Source of the DNA: Desulfobulbus sp.
GTDB taxonomy: Bacteria > Desulfobacterota > Desulfobulbia > Desulfobulbales > Desulfobulbaceae
Length of the DNA stretch: 64,000 bases
NCBI RefSeq assembly: GCF_030824455.1
Contig: NZ_JAVBXR010000124.1
Span: forward strand, 62,001-126,000
Direction: 5' to 3'
Part shown: piece after piece, positions 46,536-53,976 of the stretch
Numbering within the stretch: position 1 is the first letter of the stretch
Layout of the letters: each line of letters begins with the position of its first letter
The notes under the pieces: generated by a model
What the model was told of the DNA's origin: nothing
What the model saw: the letters and a program-made list of their open reading frames with translations, nothing else
Databases searched by the model: none
Translations under genes and position numbers: made by a program

Positions 46536-47483
46536 TCACTTCTCGAGGTAGACATGGTCGAGGTAGATCTCCATCGGACTGGCCTGCTGAACCACGAACA
46601 GACCGAATCCTTCGATATGCTGCATATCCATGACGCGCCCTTTGGGGGCGTTTTTCACCCGCTCCAGGGAGACCGCCAAGTCGTTCCATCCCTGCTGGAC
46701 AACAAACTGCTGGTTGAAACGGTCGGAAAACTCCGATCCATGCTCCTTGTGATGGACGTCATGGATGCGGCAATTGAGCACGAAACCAGCGGGTTGCGAA
46801 TTATAAACGCTCCAGTGCAGGGTTTGATACCCCCGCCAGTCACCGGGAAAATGCAAAAGGACCACCCCGGAATATTTAGCTGTGGACAATTGCACCCGCA
46901 TCGCCTTGCCGCCGTGGCGAACGATGGCATTTTCCTCGCGCATCTGCTGGATATTCACCCACCGATAGCGCTCAAACGGCGTTTCAAAATCAGAAAGTCT
47001 CGGAAACTGGTTGACGGCTTGGCGTTCATCTATAACCGCCCGAGCGAACGGCCAGATGGCCGCACTCATCAAGACGATCACGCCCAACTGGAGCAAGTGC
47101 CGCCGCAGACCGCTGAGAAGGGGCGGGCGGATGAAGAAGGCAAGCGCCAATAGACAGCCCAACTGATTGCGGAGCAAATCGGACAAGTCGGGAGAACGCC
47201 CGCCAGTGAACATTTGCAAGAATTCCACCAACAAGCCAATAAAAAACACAAGAATAAAAAGAGCGCAGCAGGCTCGAAGCCGCGACCACGCCGCGACCCA
47301 GGCTTGAGGGAGAGCATGAAGCCACAGAGACATGATCATAAAAAAAAGGATATGCCCCAGGTCCCACGCGGTTTGAAAAGAACGCGAGGAGTAGTAGCCC
47401 GGCCCTCCTAGAAAAAAGAAAGGGAAACCGATGAGCAGAACCACCCACAAATGAGGGAGGATCTTCGCCCTATTTGACGTCAT
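46536..47483 (-). CDS. VanZ-like membrane protein with a carbohydrate-binding-like C-terminal domain
   Basis: This is a 315-residue protein. The first 150 residues hold about four transmembrane helices in a VanZ-like arrangement (DLGHILFFMIMSLWLHALP; ILVFFIGLLVEFLQMFTGGR with the family's E-x-x-Q and following RSPDLSDLLRNQLG). Residues about 165-315 form an extracytoplasmic beta-sandwich resembling a CBM or galactose-binding fold (LHWSVYNSQPAGFVLNCRIHD; FGLFVVQQASPMEIYLDHVY). It is the first gene of the operon with the kinase, 6 bp upstream, so it may present a glycan signal to the sensor. This architecture recurs near polysaccharide loci, which fits the genes to the right. Confidence 0.75.
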   Translation of the reverse strand: MTSNRAKILPHLWVVLLIGFPFFFLGGPGYYSSRSFQTAWDLGHILFFMIMSLWLHALPQAWVAAWSRLRACCALFILVFFIGLLVEFLQMFTGGRSPDLSDLLRNQLGCLLALAFFIRPPLLSGLRRHLLQLGVIVLMSAAIWPFARAVIDERQAVNQFPRLSDFETPFERYRWVNIQQMREENAIVRHGGKAMRVQLSTAKYSGVVLLHFPGDWRGYQTLHWSVYNSQPAGFVLNCRIHDVHHKEHGSEFSDRFNQQFVVQQGWNDLAVSLERVKNAPKGRVMDMQHIEGFGLFVVQQASPMEIYLDHVYLEK

Positions 47484-47576
47484 CTTCTCGCATCTCGAGG
47501 CAATGGCAAAATTCCCTTAAAAATTATTTTCAATGCAGATTTCCTCAAAAGCATTGCGCTGCAGTCAATTTGAGTT

Positions 47577-47606
47577 TTGCACAACAATACGTCAAGAGTT
47601 GTGCAA
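47577..47606. promoter_or_regulatory. Inverted repeat between the VanZ-like and comEA genes
   Basis: TTGCACAAC (47577-47585) and GTTGTGCAA (47598-47606) are perfect 9-bp inverted repeats with 12 bp between them, about two helical turns centre to centre. They sit in the divergent control region, 10 bp before the comEA -35 box, and look like a dimer binding site or a hairpin. Confidence 0.5.
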
Positions 47607-47615
47607 TATTTCGAT

Positions 47616-47645
47616 TTGACATCGCCTGCCGCCGTTCCCTACCAT
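47616..47645 (+). promoter_or_regulatory. Predicted promoter of the comEA-like gene
   Basis: TTGACA at 47616-47621, an 18-bp spacer, and TACCAT at 47640-47645. Confidence 0.5.
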
Positions 47646-47699
47646 TGAGCAATACGGGATCTCTCCCGATTTCCATCCAACTCTATCAAAGGAGGCATT

Positions 47700-47954
47700 G
47701 TGAAAAAACTGTATCTGACCCTCATCCTCGTTCTCTTTTTTGCAACGGCTGCCTTTGCCAAGGTGAACATCAACACGGCGAATGCGGACGAGTTGGCCAC
47801 ACTCAACGGAATCGGCAAGGCAAAAGCCGAGGCCATTGTCGCCTACCGTACCGCCAACGGAAATTTCACAACCGTTGACGACCTCACCAAGGTAAAGGGG
47901 ATTGGCGACAAAATCATTGAAAAAATCAAGCCAGAGGTTACGGTCGGCGAGTAA
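47700..47954 (+). CDS. comEA: ComEA-like exported helix-hairpin-helix DNA-binding protein
   Basis: This is an 84-residue protein with a signal peptide (KKLYLTLILVLFFATAAFA) followed by a double helix-hairpin-helix: KVNINTANADELATLNGIG and TVDDLTKVKGIGDKIIEKI. Short ComEA proteins of this kind bind DNA in the periplasm and may help uptake during transformation, though many organisms carry them without proven competence. It starts with GTG and a perfect AAAGGAGG site 5 bp upstream, so expression should be strong. No other competence gene is in view. Confidence 0.85.
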   Translation: MKKLYLTLILVLFFATAAFAKVNINTANADELATLNGIGKAKAEAIVAYRTANGNFTTVDDLTKVKGIGDKIIEKIKPEVTVGE

Positions 47955-48342
47955 CGCTCCTGCGCCAGCCGTCGTCAATCACGGCTGGCGCACGTTGGAA
48001 ATGGGCGGGAATGGGCGCAAAAGCAGGTCCATTCTATCACTCCCCGTTTCCGCTTAAAAATGCCCCATCCCGCTCCCATACCATCCCGCACCCATATAGA
48101 GGTTACGCCGACTCGCCTTGATTTCCAAACCACCACATCACCCCACAGGAAAGCGAAGGGAACATCATAGGTTTTATTTCTGTTGTCCCGCAGCAGTGGA
48201 GGCGGATATCAGCTTGTACGTTGCATTTATATATAAAATCAACTCCTTGAATTCCGCCCTTTTTATTTACAAACCCACTCAAGTCGTTTAGCATTCCGCA
48301 TTGGACTGACTCTTTTTCTTCATCCCGCGTTGGAGGACTCAA
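47955..48342. other. Intergenic region between comEA and the PEP-CTERM gene
   Basis: This region of about 390 bp begins with a perfect 11-bp hairpin at 47962-47991 (GCGCCAGCCGT / ACGGCTGGCGC) with little T after it; it probably ends the comEA transcript. The rest is C-rich at first, then AT-rich near 48210-48280. I see no clear promoter or gene. Confidence 0.5.
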
Positions 48343-48990
48343 GTGCGCACTTTTCCATCAATGCTGATCGCTGTTTGGGCCGCCACTGTTATCTTCCTCA
48401 CCCCAGCCTTTGGCGACAGCACATCAGCCGAATACACAATGCTCTACGATCCAGACTTTCACCTCTACTGGTTGGTCGGCAAAACCCCTGACACCAGCAA
48501 AATGACCTGGAGTGAAGCGAATGCCTGGGCGGAAAATCTTTCCTTTGGCGGATATGACGACTGGAGCCTTCCGGATACTCCCGACGGGACATGGGGATAC
48601 GACAACAAAAACGTATCGACAAAATACAATGTCACTGAGAGCGATCTCGGTCATGTTTATTATTCGCTGCTGAAGCTCACTCCAGACAAGGGCATCAAAA
48701 CAACCTCGTCTCCTTTTACCAACCTGCAAGCCGGATATTACTGGTTTGGCAGCTTATCCAAGACCTGCGACGACCAAAACAATCCAATGGGTTGGATATT
48801 CGATTTTCGATTCGGAACACAATTCCTTGCCTCAACCAACACCAAGGCCTACGCCATAGCCGTACGCCATGCCCCAGAACCATCCACAATCTTCCTCTTT
48901 CTAGCTGGACTGTTGACACTCTGTCGCACCTCTTGCGAAAAGAAACGCCAACTCAATTCCTTAGCTGAGAAATCCCTAAACAGGGCATAA
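48343..48990 (+). CDS. PEP-CTERM sorted protein with a DUF1566-like domain
   Basis: This 215-residue exported protein has a signal peptide (about 1-24). The central part matches the Lcl/DUF1566 style: MTWSEANAWAENLSFGGYDDW followed by SLPD, and later GYYWFGS and AYAIAVRHAPE. The C-terminus is a PEP-CTERM signal: PEPSTIFLFLAGLLTL (about 178-193) then RTSCEKKR. Exosortase enzymes recognise such signals, cut them, and release the protein to the surface, usually in polysaccharide-producing bacteria. The exosortase gene is not in this window. GTG is the start, with GGAGG 7 bp upstream. The tail after the basic cluster is about 15 residues longer than usual. Confidence 0.8.
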   Translation: MRTFPSMLIAVWAATVIFLTPAFGDSTSAEYTMLYDPDFHLYWLVGKTPDTSKMTWSEANAWAENLSFGGYDDWSLPDTPDGTWGYDNKNVSTKYNVTESDLGHVYYSLLKLTPDKGIKTTSSPFTNLQAGYYWFGSLSKTCDDQNNPMGWIFDFRFGTQFLASTNTKAYAIAVRHAPEPSTIFLFLAGLLTLCRTSCEKKRQLNSLAEKSLNRA

Positions 48991-49034
48991 AAGCGCTGCC
49001 ATCCATCGCTTGCCTCCCCCCTGTTTTTTCCCTC

Positions 49035-49064
49035 TTGATTTTTCCCCGTTCCACCCCATATAAT
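49035..49064 (+). promoter_or_regulatory. Predicted promoter of the MshEN-domain gene
   Basis: TTGATT at 49035-49040, an 18-bp spacer, and a perfect TATAAT at 49059-49064. Confidence 0.6.
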
Positions 49065-49146
49065 CAAACATGGGAATGCAAAACATCACGCACTCAACAA
49101 GTTAGCAATTCCAGCTCAACCCCTTGCTTTCAATAGGAGAACCACC

Positions 49147-49935
49147 ATGTCTGAAAAAAAACGTTTGGGCGAACTCCTGATCGATGCCAGCCTGATCACC
49201 GCAGAAGACCTCAATCGGGCGTTAAAAATGCAAGTTGGCGGCAATCGCCGACTGGGGAGAATTCTGGTAAAAATGGGCGCTATAACCAGCGATCAATTAC
49301 TAGAAACGCTGTCCAGCCAATTTCAACTACCAATCATCGACCCCGACCAGGAACATGACCCGTCGACAAAAGGCGTGCTTCCGAGATATCTCTGCAGCAA
49401 ATACGAAGTATTGCCGCTGGGATTGGAGAGCGACACTATTCTCAAGGTGGCGATGGCTGACCCTTCTGACAGCGAGGCAATAACCGATATCGAAAATTTT
49501 ACCGGCAAGGCCGTGCAACCCTGCCTGGCCCGGCAGACGGAAATTCACCAGGCGATCAAGCGTCATCTTCGTTTGTCGTTGAGCGATGTTTTTAACCCGC
49601 AGAGCTATACCCGATACGCTAAGGTGGCCTCCACCCTGGCGCTCGTTTTGATTCTCGTTGTCGCCGGTTTTACCTACCGTTTTTACATCCAAGCCAAATA
49701 CGGCTCTGTCACTCGAACCGCCGAAGCAGTTATTTATAAAAATCACGATCTGATGGTTGGCATTGATCAGTCTGGAAAAGCCACCTTGCTCGGTCGTGGC
49801 GCGCACGCCAACGGTTACTATTCCATCTCTTTTGATTCCACGGCCTCGTTGGCAAAATTCATCGACAACAAAAAGGATGATCTTTCGTCCAACCAGTATG
49901 AATGGACGCAATGGGCGCTCTCCAAGGGCCACTGA
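49147..49935 (+). CDS. Orphan MshEN/GspE N-terminal domain protein with one membrane helix
   Basis: This is a 262-residue protein. Residues 1-140 match the N-terminal domain of type II secretion/type IV pilus ATPases: KRLGELLIDASLITAEDLNRA split as RLGELLIDASLITAEDL, then RRLGRILVKMGAITSDQL, then VLPLGLESDTILKVAMADP. Tandem RLGxxLxxxGxI motifs of this type bind c-di-GMP in MshE. A transmembrane helix follows (about 157-180), with an outer domain of about 80 residues and no ATPase domain. It may therefore be a c-di-GMP-responsive membrane protein. AGGAG lies before the ATG. The next gene, on the same strand, has its own sigma-54 promoter. Confidence 0.75.
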   Translation: MSEKKRLGELLIDASLITAEDLNRALKMQVGGNRRLGRILVKMGAITSDQLLETLSSQFQLPIIDPDQEHDPSTKGVLPRYLCSKYEVLPLGLESDTILKVAMADPSDSEAITDIENFTGKAVQPCLARQTEIHQAIKRHLRLSLSDVFNPQSYTRYAKVASTLALVLILVVAGFTYRFYIQAKYGSVTRTAEAVIYKNHDLMVGIDQSGKATLLGRGAHANGYYSISFDSTASLAKFIDNKKDDLSSNQYEWTQWALSKGH

Positions 49936-49975
49936 CCGGATGCTGCACACACGACGACATAAGCTCCGCAAATTT

Positions 49976-50033
49976 CAACATGGTAATCAGGCGACCCAAC
50001 ACATTTCCCCATTACCGCGCAACATGCTGTAAT
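49976..50033 (+). promoter_or_regulatory. Direct repeats upstream of the sigma-54 promoter
   Basis: CAACATGGTAAT (49976-49987) and CAACATGCTGTAAT (50020-50033) are 44 bp apart start to start. They lie 27-84 bp before the -24 box, the range of activator (enhancer) sites. Confidence 0.4.
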
Positions 50034-50059
50034 AACTGAAAAGTCGTTAAGCATCACAA

Positions 50060-50076
50060 TGGCACGATCTGTGCTT
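50060..50076 (+). promoter_or_regulatory. Sigma-54 (-24/-12) promoter of the PKD/lectin-like gene
   Basis: TGGCACGATCTGTGCTT matches TGGCACGNNNNTTGCWT at all fixed positions but one, and GG and GC are exactly 10 bp apart. Transcription should start near 50086, giving a leader of about 43 nt before the ATG at 50129. A sigma-54 activator is therefore required; the GlrR-like protein in this window is a candidate. Confidence 0.8.
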
Positions 50077-50128
50077 CCTTTCTTTCAACGACTTTTCGGC
50101 CCACACACCTCTTCATGCGGGGAAAACG

Positions 50129-52840
50129 ATGCAACTCACCCTAATCCGTTTACTTGTCGCTTTTTGCTGTTGGCTGCCATTTTTTGCCTCGGCGGCAACC
50201 CAGTCTGTCCATGTTGAATGGGGATACACCCCGCCAAGCGAGCCGGCGGTAACTGGTTTCAAGCTCTATCAAGAAGGCGTGTTCGCCTGTCAGGTCGAGG
50301 ACCCCAACGCTACAGCCATGGATTGCGAGGTTACCTTAACCGCTGCCACCACCAATTTCACCTTGACCGCCAGATTCAGCGACAGCACCGAGAGCCCGCA
50401 TTCAGCGCCCTTTGCCTTTACCACGACCGACGCAACTGTCCCGGACACCACGCCCAAGACTCCAGCTCCGGACCCCGATACCGACACAGCAACAACCGAA
50501 TCCGGCAGCAAACTGTTCACCTTTTCCTGGGGTTCAACCGCCGATCAAACCACCCTCAAAGGCTACAAAATCTACCTGAACGACGTTCCTCTTTGCGAAA
50601 CCAGCACCCCCTCCGCCACTTCGCTAGCCTGCAAGGCGGACCTCATCCGCGGCGTCATGACTTTCGGCATGACCCAGGTTGCCGCCGACGGCAGCGAAAG
50701 CGCCGTTTCCAACCTGCTGGTGTTTGACCCCACCGCCTATCCGGAACTATTCACCACCAAACTCGTCACCTTCAACTGGGAATACAGCGGAACAACAGAC
50801 ATCACCGGTTTCCGTGTTTATCAAAACAACGCGCTCATCTGCCAAACCACTGACCCGACCGCACGGCAGCTGGCCTGCACGGTAGACATCAACAGCACGC
50901 CTGTTTCCTACGGATTAACCGCCGTGCAGTCGGACGGCTCAGAAAGCATTCTCTCCAACCTGCTCACCTACACCAGCGATTCTTCCACAACCGAACCAAC
51001 CGACACCACCACCTTGAAAGCGGTAATCACCGCTGCTCCCCTTACCGGAACAGCTCCCGTGACGGTTGATTTCAACGGGACTTCTTCAACCGGCTCCATC
51101 TCATCCTTCCAATGGGACTTCGGCGACGGAGCAACCGCAACAGGCAACACCGCCAGCCACGCATACACCAATGCAGGCGCCTACACGACAAAGCTGACCA
51201 TTACCGATGCCGCCGGACAGACAAGCATAGCTTCCGCAACGGTGACAATTACCGAACCCGCCACCCCAGCGACGCCACCGACGGCGGTCATCTCTTCATC
51301 AGGCGCTGCCGGCCCTGCCCCCTTGACCGTGAATTTTGACGGTTCCGGGTCCACAGCCGCAAGCGGCGCCGCTATAACGAGCTATGCATGGAGCTTTGGC
51401 GACGGTTCTTCGGCCACCGGCACCGGTACGTCCCACTCCTTTACATCGGCCGGAACCTACGACACCACGTTGACCATCACCGACAGCAAAGGCTTAACCA
51501 GTTCAACCAGCACCCCGGTCGTGGTCACGGCGGCGATAATCACCAACAAAGCGCCGACCGCAGTCACCAGTGCCGCGCCAATAACTGGAACAATCCCCTT
51601 GACGGTCACCTTTGACGGATCACCGTCCACTGACAGCGATGGAACCATCGCTTCCTATACCTGGAATTTTGGCGACGGCAGTTCGGCAAGTGGGAAAACC
51701 GTCACTCACACTTACAGCACCGCAGCAACTTTCACCGCGACCCTTCAGGTAGCAGACGACAAAGGCGCCACCGGGTCCGCTGTCACGACAATCACCGCCC
51801 AGCCTAAAGAGCAGGAAACCTCCCAGCTCAACATGGAAACCGGAGAAATTTCCGTAACCGACAAGTGGGTTCGGGTTCCTCTGACCGGAACATTTCAAAA
51901 TCCCATTGTCATTGCCGGCCCGGTTGGATTCAACAATGCCGACCCAGGCGTGGTCCGCCTGCGCAACGTGGATAAAACAGGGTTTGACATAAAATTTGCC
52001 GAGTGGAATTATCTGGACGGAACCCATCCGGAAGAAACCCTTAGCTATCTGGTTGTGGAAAAGGGCCGCTTTACCCTGGATGACGGCTCGTCTGTTGAAG
52101 CTGGAAGCTTTGCAGGAACCACCAGTTTTAAAACGATATCGTTTAGCACAGCCTTCGCCAAAACACCGGTAATGCTCACGACCATCGCGTCGGCAAACGA
52201 AGCGGACACCATCAGCGGCCGAATCAAAAACATCGGCCTCTCCAGTTTTGCCTACTACTTCCGGGAGCAAGAGAAGAACACCAACACTCACGCCAACGAA
52301 ACAGTCAATTTCATTGCCTGGGAACCCGGCACGGGAAGCATCGGTTCGGTGCAGTTCGAGGTTGGAACCACAGCTAAAGCCGTAACCAATGCCTGGTATA
52401 GCCGCACATACCAAACATCGTTCACACAACCACCACTGCTGCTGGCAGACATGCAGACCACGGCCAATACCGACACCTCGGCACTGCGGGTGCAACTACT
52501 CACCGCAACGGAATTTCAGGTAAAGGTGGAAGAGGAAAAATCTAAGGATACCGAGATAACCCATCCTGTAGAAACAGTCGGTTACCTTGCACTCAACCAA
52601 GCGGAGGAAAAGGTGCTGGCGACCTTTGCGTGGGACTTCGACGCCGCCCAGGAAGCCAATATCACTGGATTCCAGGTTCTAGCCAATGGCGAACAAATTT
52701 GCACAACTAACGCCGCGACAGCCAGACAACTAAGTTGTGAAATAACCAAACCTGCCACTGCAAAGGCGTTTACCATCCAGTCGATTGAAAAAACGGGCGG
52801 CCTCAGTTCTCCCTCAAACACGGTCATCTACACGCCATGA
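50129..52840 (+). CDS. Large exported protein with Fn3-like, PKD and H-type-lectin-like repeats
   Basis: This is a 903-residue secreted protein. A signal peptide (about 1-23) is followed by three Fn3-like repeats (about 28-105, 131-205, 212-288), each with an FxW start, a GFKxY segment and a cysteine pair, as in TGFKLYQEGVFACQ and TGFRVYQNNALICQ. Three PKD domains come next (about 294-375, 384-470, 475-562), with WDFGDG-type cores. Three related units at about 570-820 share a pattern of F-x-x-P-V, N-x-x-D, and THPxExxxYL, as in H-type lectins. A fourth Fn3-like repeat closes the protein (about 829-903). It has no enzyme motif or sorting signal. Binding of surface glycans or adhesion is likely. 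It has a sigma-54 promoter. Confidence 0.75.
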   Translation: MQLTLIRLLVAFCCWLPFFASAATQSVHVEWGYTPPSEPAVTGFKLYQEGVFACQVEDPNATAMDCEVTLTAATTNFTLTARFSDSTESPHSAPFAFTTTDATVPDTTPKTPAPDPDTDTATTESGSKLFTFSWGSTADQTTLKGYKIYLNDVPLCETSTPSATSLACKADLIRGVMTFGMTQVAADGSESAVSNLLVFDPTAYPELFTTKLVTFNWEYSGTTDITGFRVYQNNALICQTTDPTARQLACTVDINSTPVSYGLTAVQSDGSESILSNLLTYTSDSSTTEPTDTTTLKAVITAAPLTGTAPVTVDFNGTSSTGSISSFQWDFGDGATATGNTASHAYTNAGAYTTKLTITDAAGQTSIASATVTITEPATPATPPTAVISSSGAAGPAPLTVNFDGSGSTAASGAAITSYAWSFGDGSSATGTGTSHSFTSAGTYDTTLTITDSKGLTSSTSTPVVVTAAIITNKAPTAVTSAAPITGTIPLTVTFDGSPSTDSDGTIASYTWNFGDGSSASGKTVTHTYSTAATFTATLQVADDKGATGSAVTTITAQPKEQETSQLNMETGEISVTDKWVRVPLTGTFQNPIVIAGPVGFNNADPGVVRLRNVDKTGFDIKFAEWNYLDGTHPEETLSYLVVEKGRFTLDDGSSVEAGSFAGTTSFKTISFSTAFAKTPVMLTTIASANEADTISGRIKNIGLSSFAYYFREQEKNTNTHANETVNFIAWEPGTGSIGSVQFEVGTTAKAVTNAWYSRTYQTSFTQPPLLLADMQTTANTDTSALRVQLLTATEFQVKVEEEKSKDTEITHPVETVGYLALNQAEEKVLATFAWDFDAAQEANITGFQVLANGEQICTTNAATARQLSCEITKPATAKAFTIQSIEKTGGLSSPSNTVIYTP

Positions 52841-53063
52841 ACCTCAGCGCTCATCACGCCAATATGCGCCAACGCGAGAGGATGTTCCTGACCAGAGAAG
52901 ATATAGCGAGTGTCACGAAGCCACCTCCTTGTACAATCACACGGTCATTTCGAAGCGCGAAGGCCGTTGCAATCTTAGCTCATTGCCACCAGATAGATCG
53001 AAAAAATTACCTCGCCCTCTGTACAATTACAAAAGGCCCTATAAGCACCCCAGGAGAGCACCA
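52841..53063. other. Gap before the PKD-LamG gene
   Basis: About 220 bp with no gene called. An open frame of the downstream gene extends leftwards here but has no start with a ribosome-binding site before 53064. I see no terminator after the preceding stop, so read-through from the sigma-54 promoter is possible. Confidence 0.4.
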
Positions 53064-53966
53064 ATGAAAACAACCAAGCCCACTGCCCAGGCACTCCGCG
53101 CCGTAGCCCTAACCGGCCTCCTCTCACTTGCCTTTGTCATCCCGGCAAATGCCGTCGACTTTTCCGGCAGCCTCACGGGAGTTACAATCACCGACGCCAA
53201 AGTTACCAACAGCCCCCCCGTTGCCACATTCACCTACAAGCAGGACGGCGAGACCCTCCTTTTCGACGCCAGCGGTTCATCTGATCCGGATGGCAGCATT
53301 ACGGCCTACAAATGGGACTTCGGCAGCGGCTCCGTAGCAGAAGGGGCAACCTCCTCATACACCCCCACTTCTCCCGCCAACGTTCAAGTAACGCTGACTG
53401 TTGTGGACAACAATAACGGCGTGGCCTTAAGCCAACGAACAGTGGGGCTCGCTCCTAAAGGCGTTCAAGACGATTTCTCGACCGACACTGCCGGAAATTA
53501 CACTGTTCTTAAAGGCGGACTCAAAGTGGCCGACGGCGCTATGCATTCAAGTGGCAACTGGACAACAACCTACGCCATCCACACTACCGAACTGGCGTCA
53601 GACAACCACACGGTCGAAGCAGATGTTTTTTATAGCGGATCAAGCGGAACAAGCGGGTTGCTGTTCAGATTTAATAAAGAGCAGGCTACCGGATACAGTG
53701 TTTGGTTTGCTAGCGGAAGAATCATGCTGAATGCTTACAGTAGCGGTTCAGAAAAATTCATCTCATTTTATGATGGTAAATATGCAGCAGGAATTTATCG
53801 CCTAAAAGCTGAGATATCAGGAAACCTGATCAAGATTTATGTGAACGGCACCCTTGTTTTAGAGAAGACAGACAGCACATACGGTACAGGCAAGCAGATA
53901 GGTTTAAAGATCAATCCATACGGTGACGCCACATCGGTTACTGTCGACAATTTAACTGGAAATTAG
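53064..53966 (+). CDS. Exported PKD plus LamG/concanavalin-like protein
   Basis: This is a 300-residue protein. The signal peptide ends near VIPANA (about 28). A PKD-like domain follows (about 50-130, LLFDASGSSDPDGSITAYKW, with WDFGSGS in place of WDFGDG). The rest (about 135-300) is a jelly-roll resembling LamG or DUF1080, with HTVEADVFYSGSSGTSGLLF and IKIYVNGTLVLEKTD. Such domains bind carbohydrates or calcium. CAGGAGAG lies 7 bp before the ATG. It is 10 bp before the next gene, so the two form an operon. Confidence 0.75.
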   Translation: MKTTKPTAQALRAVALTGLLSLAFVIPANAVDFSGSLTGVTITDAKVTNSPPVATFTYKQDGETLLFDASGSSDPDGSITAYKWDFGSGSVAEGATSSYTPTSPANVQVTLTVVDNNNGVALSQRTVGLAPKGVQDDFSTDTAGNYTVLKGGLKVADGAMHSSGNWTTTYAIHTTELASDNHTVEADVFYSGSSGTSGLLFRFNKEQATGYSVWFASGRIMLNAYSSGSEKFISFYDGKYAAGIYRLKAEISGNLIKIYVNGTLVLEKTDSTYGTGKQIGLKINPYGDATSVTVDNLTGN

Positions 53967-53976
53967 AATAACGCCT

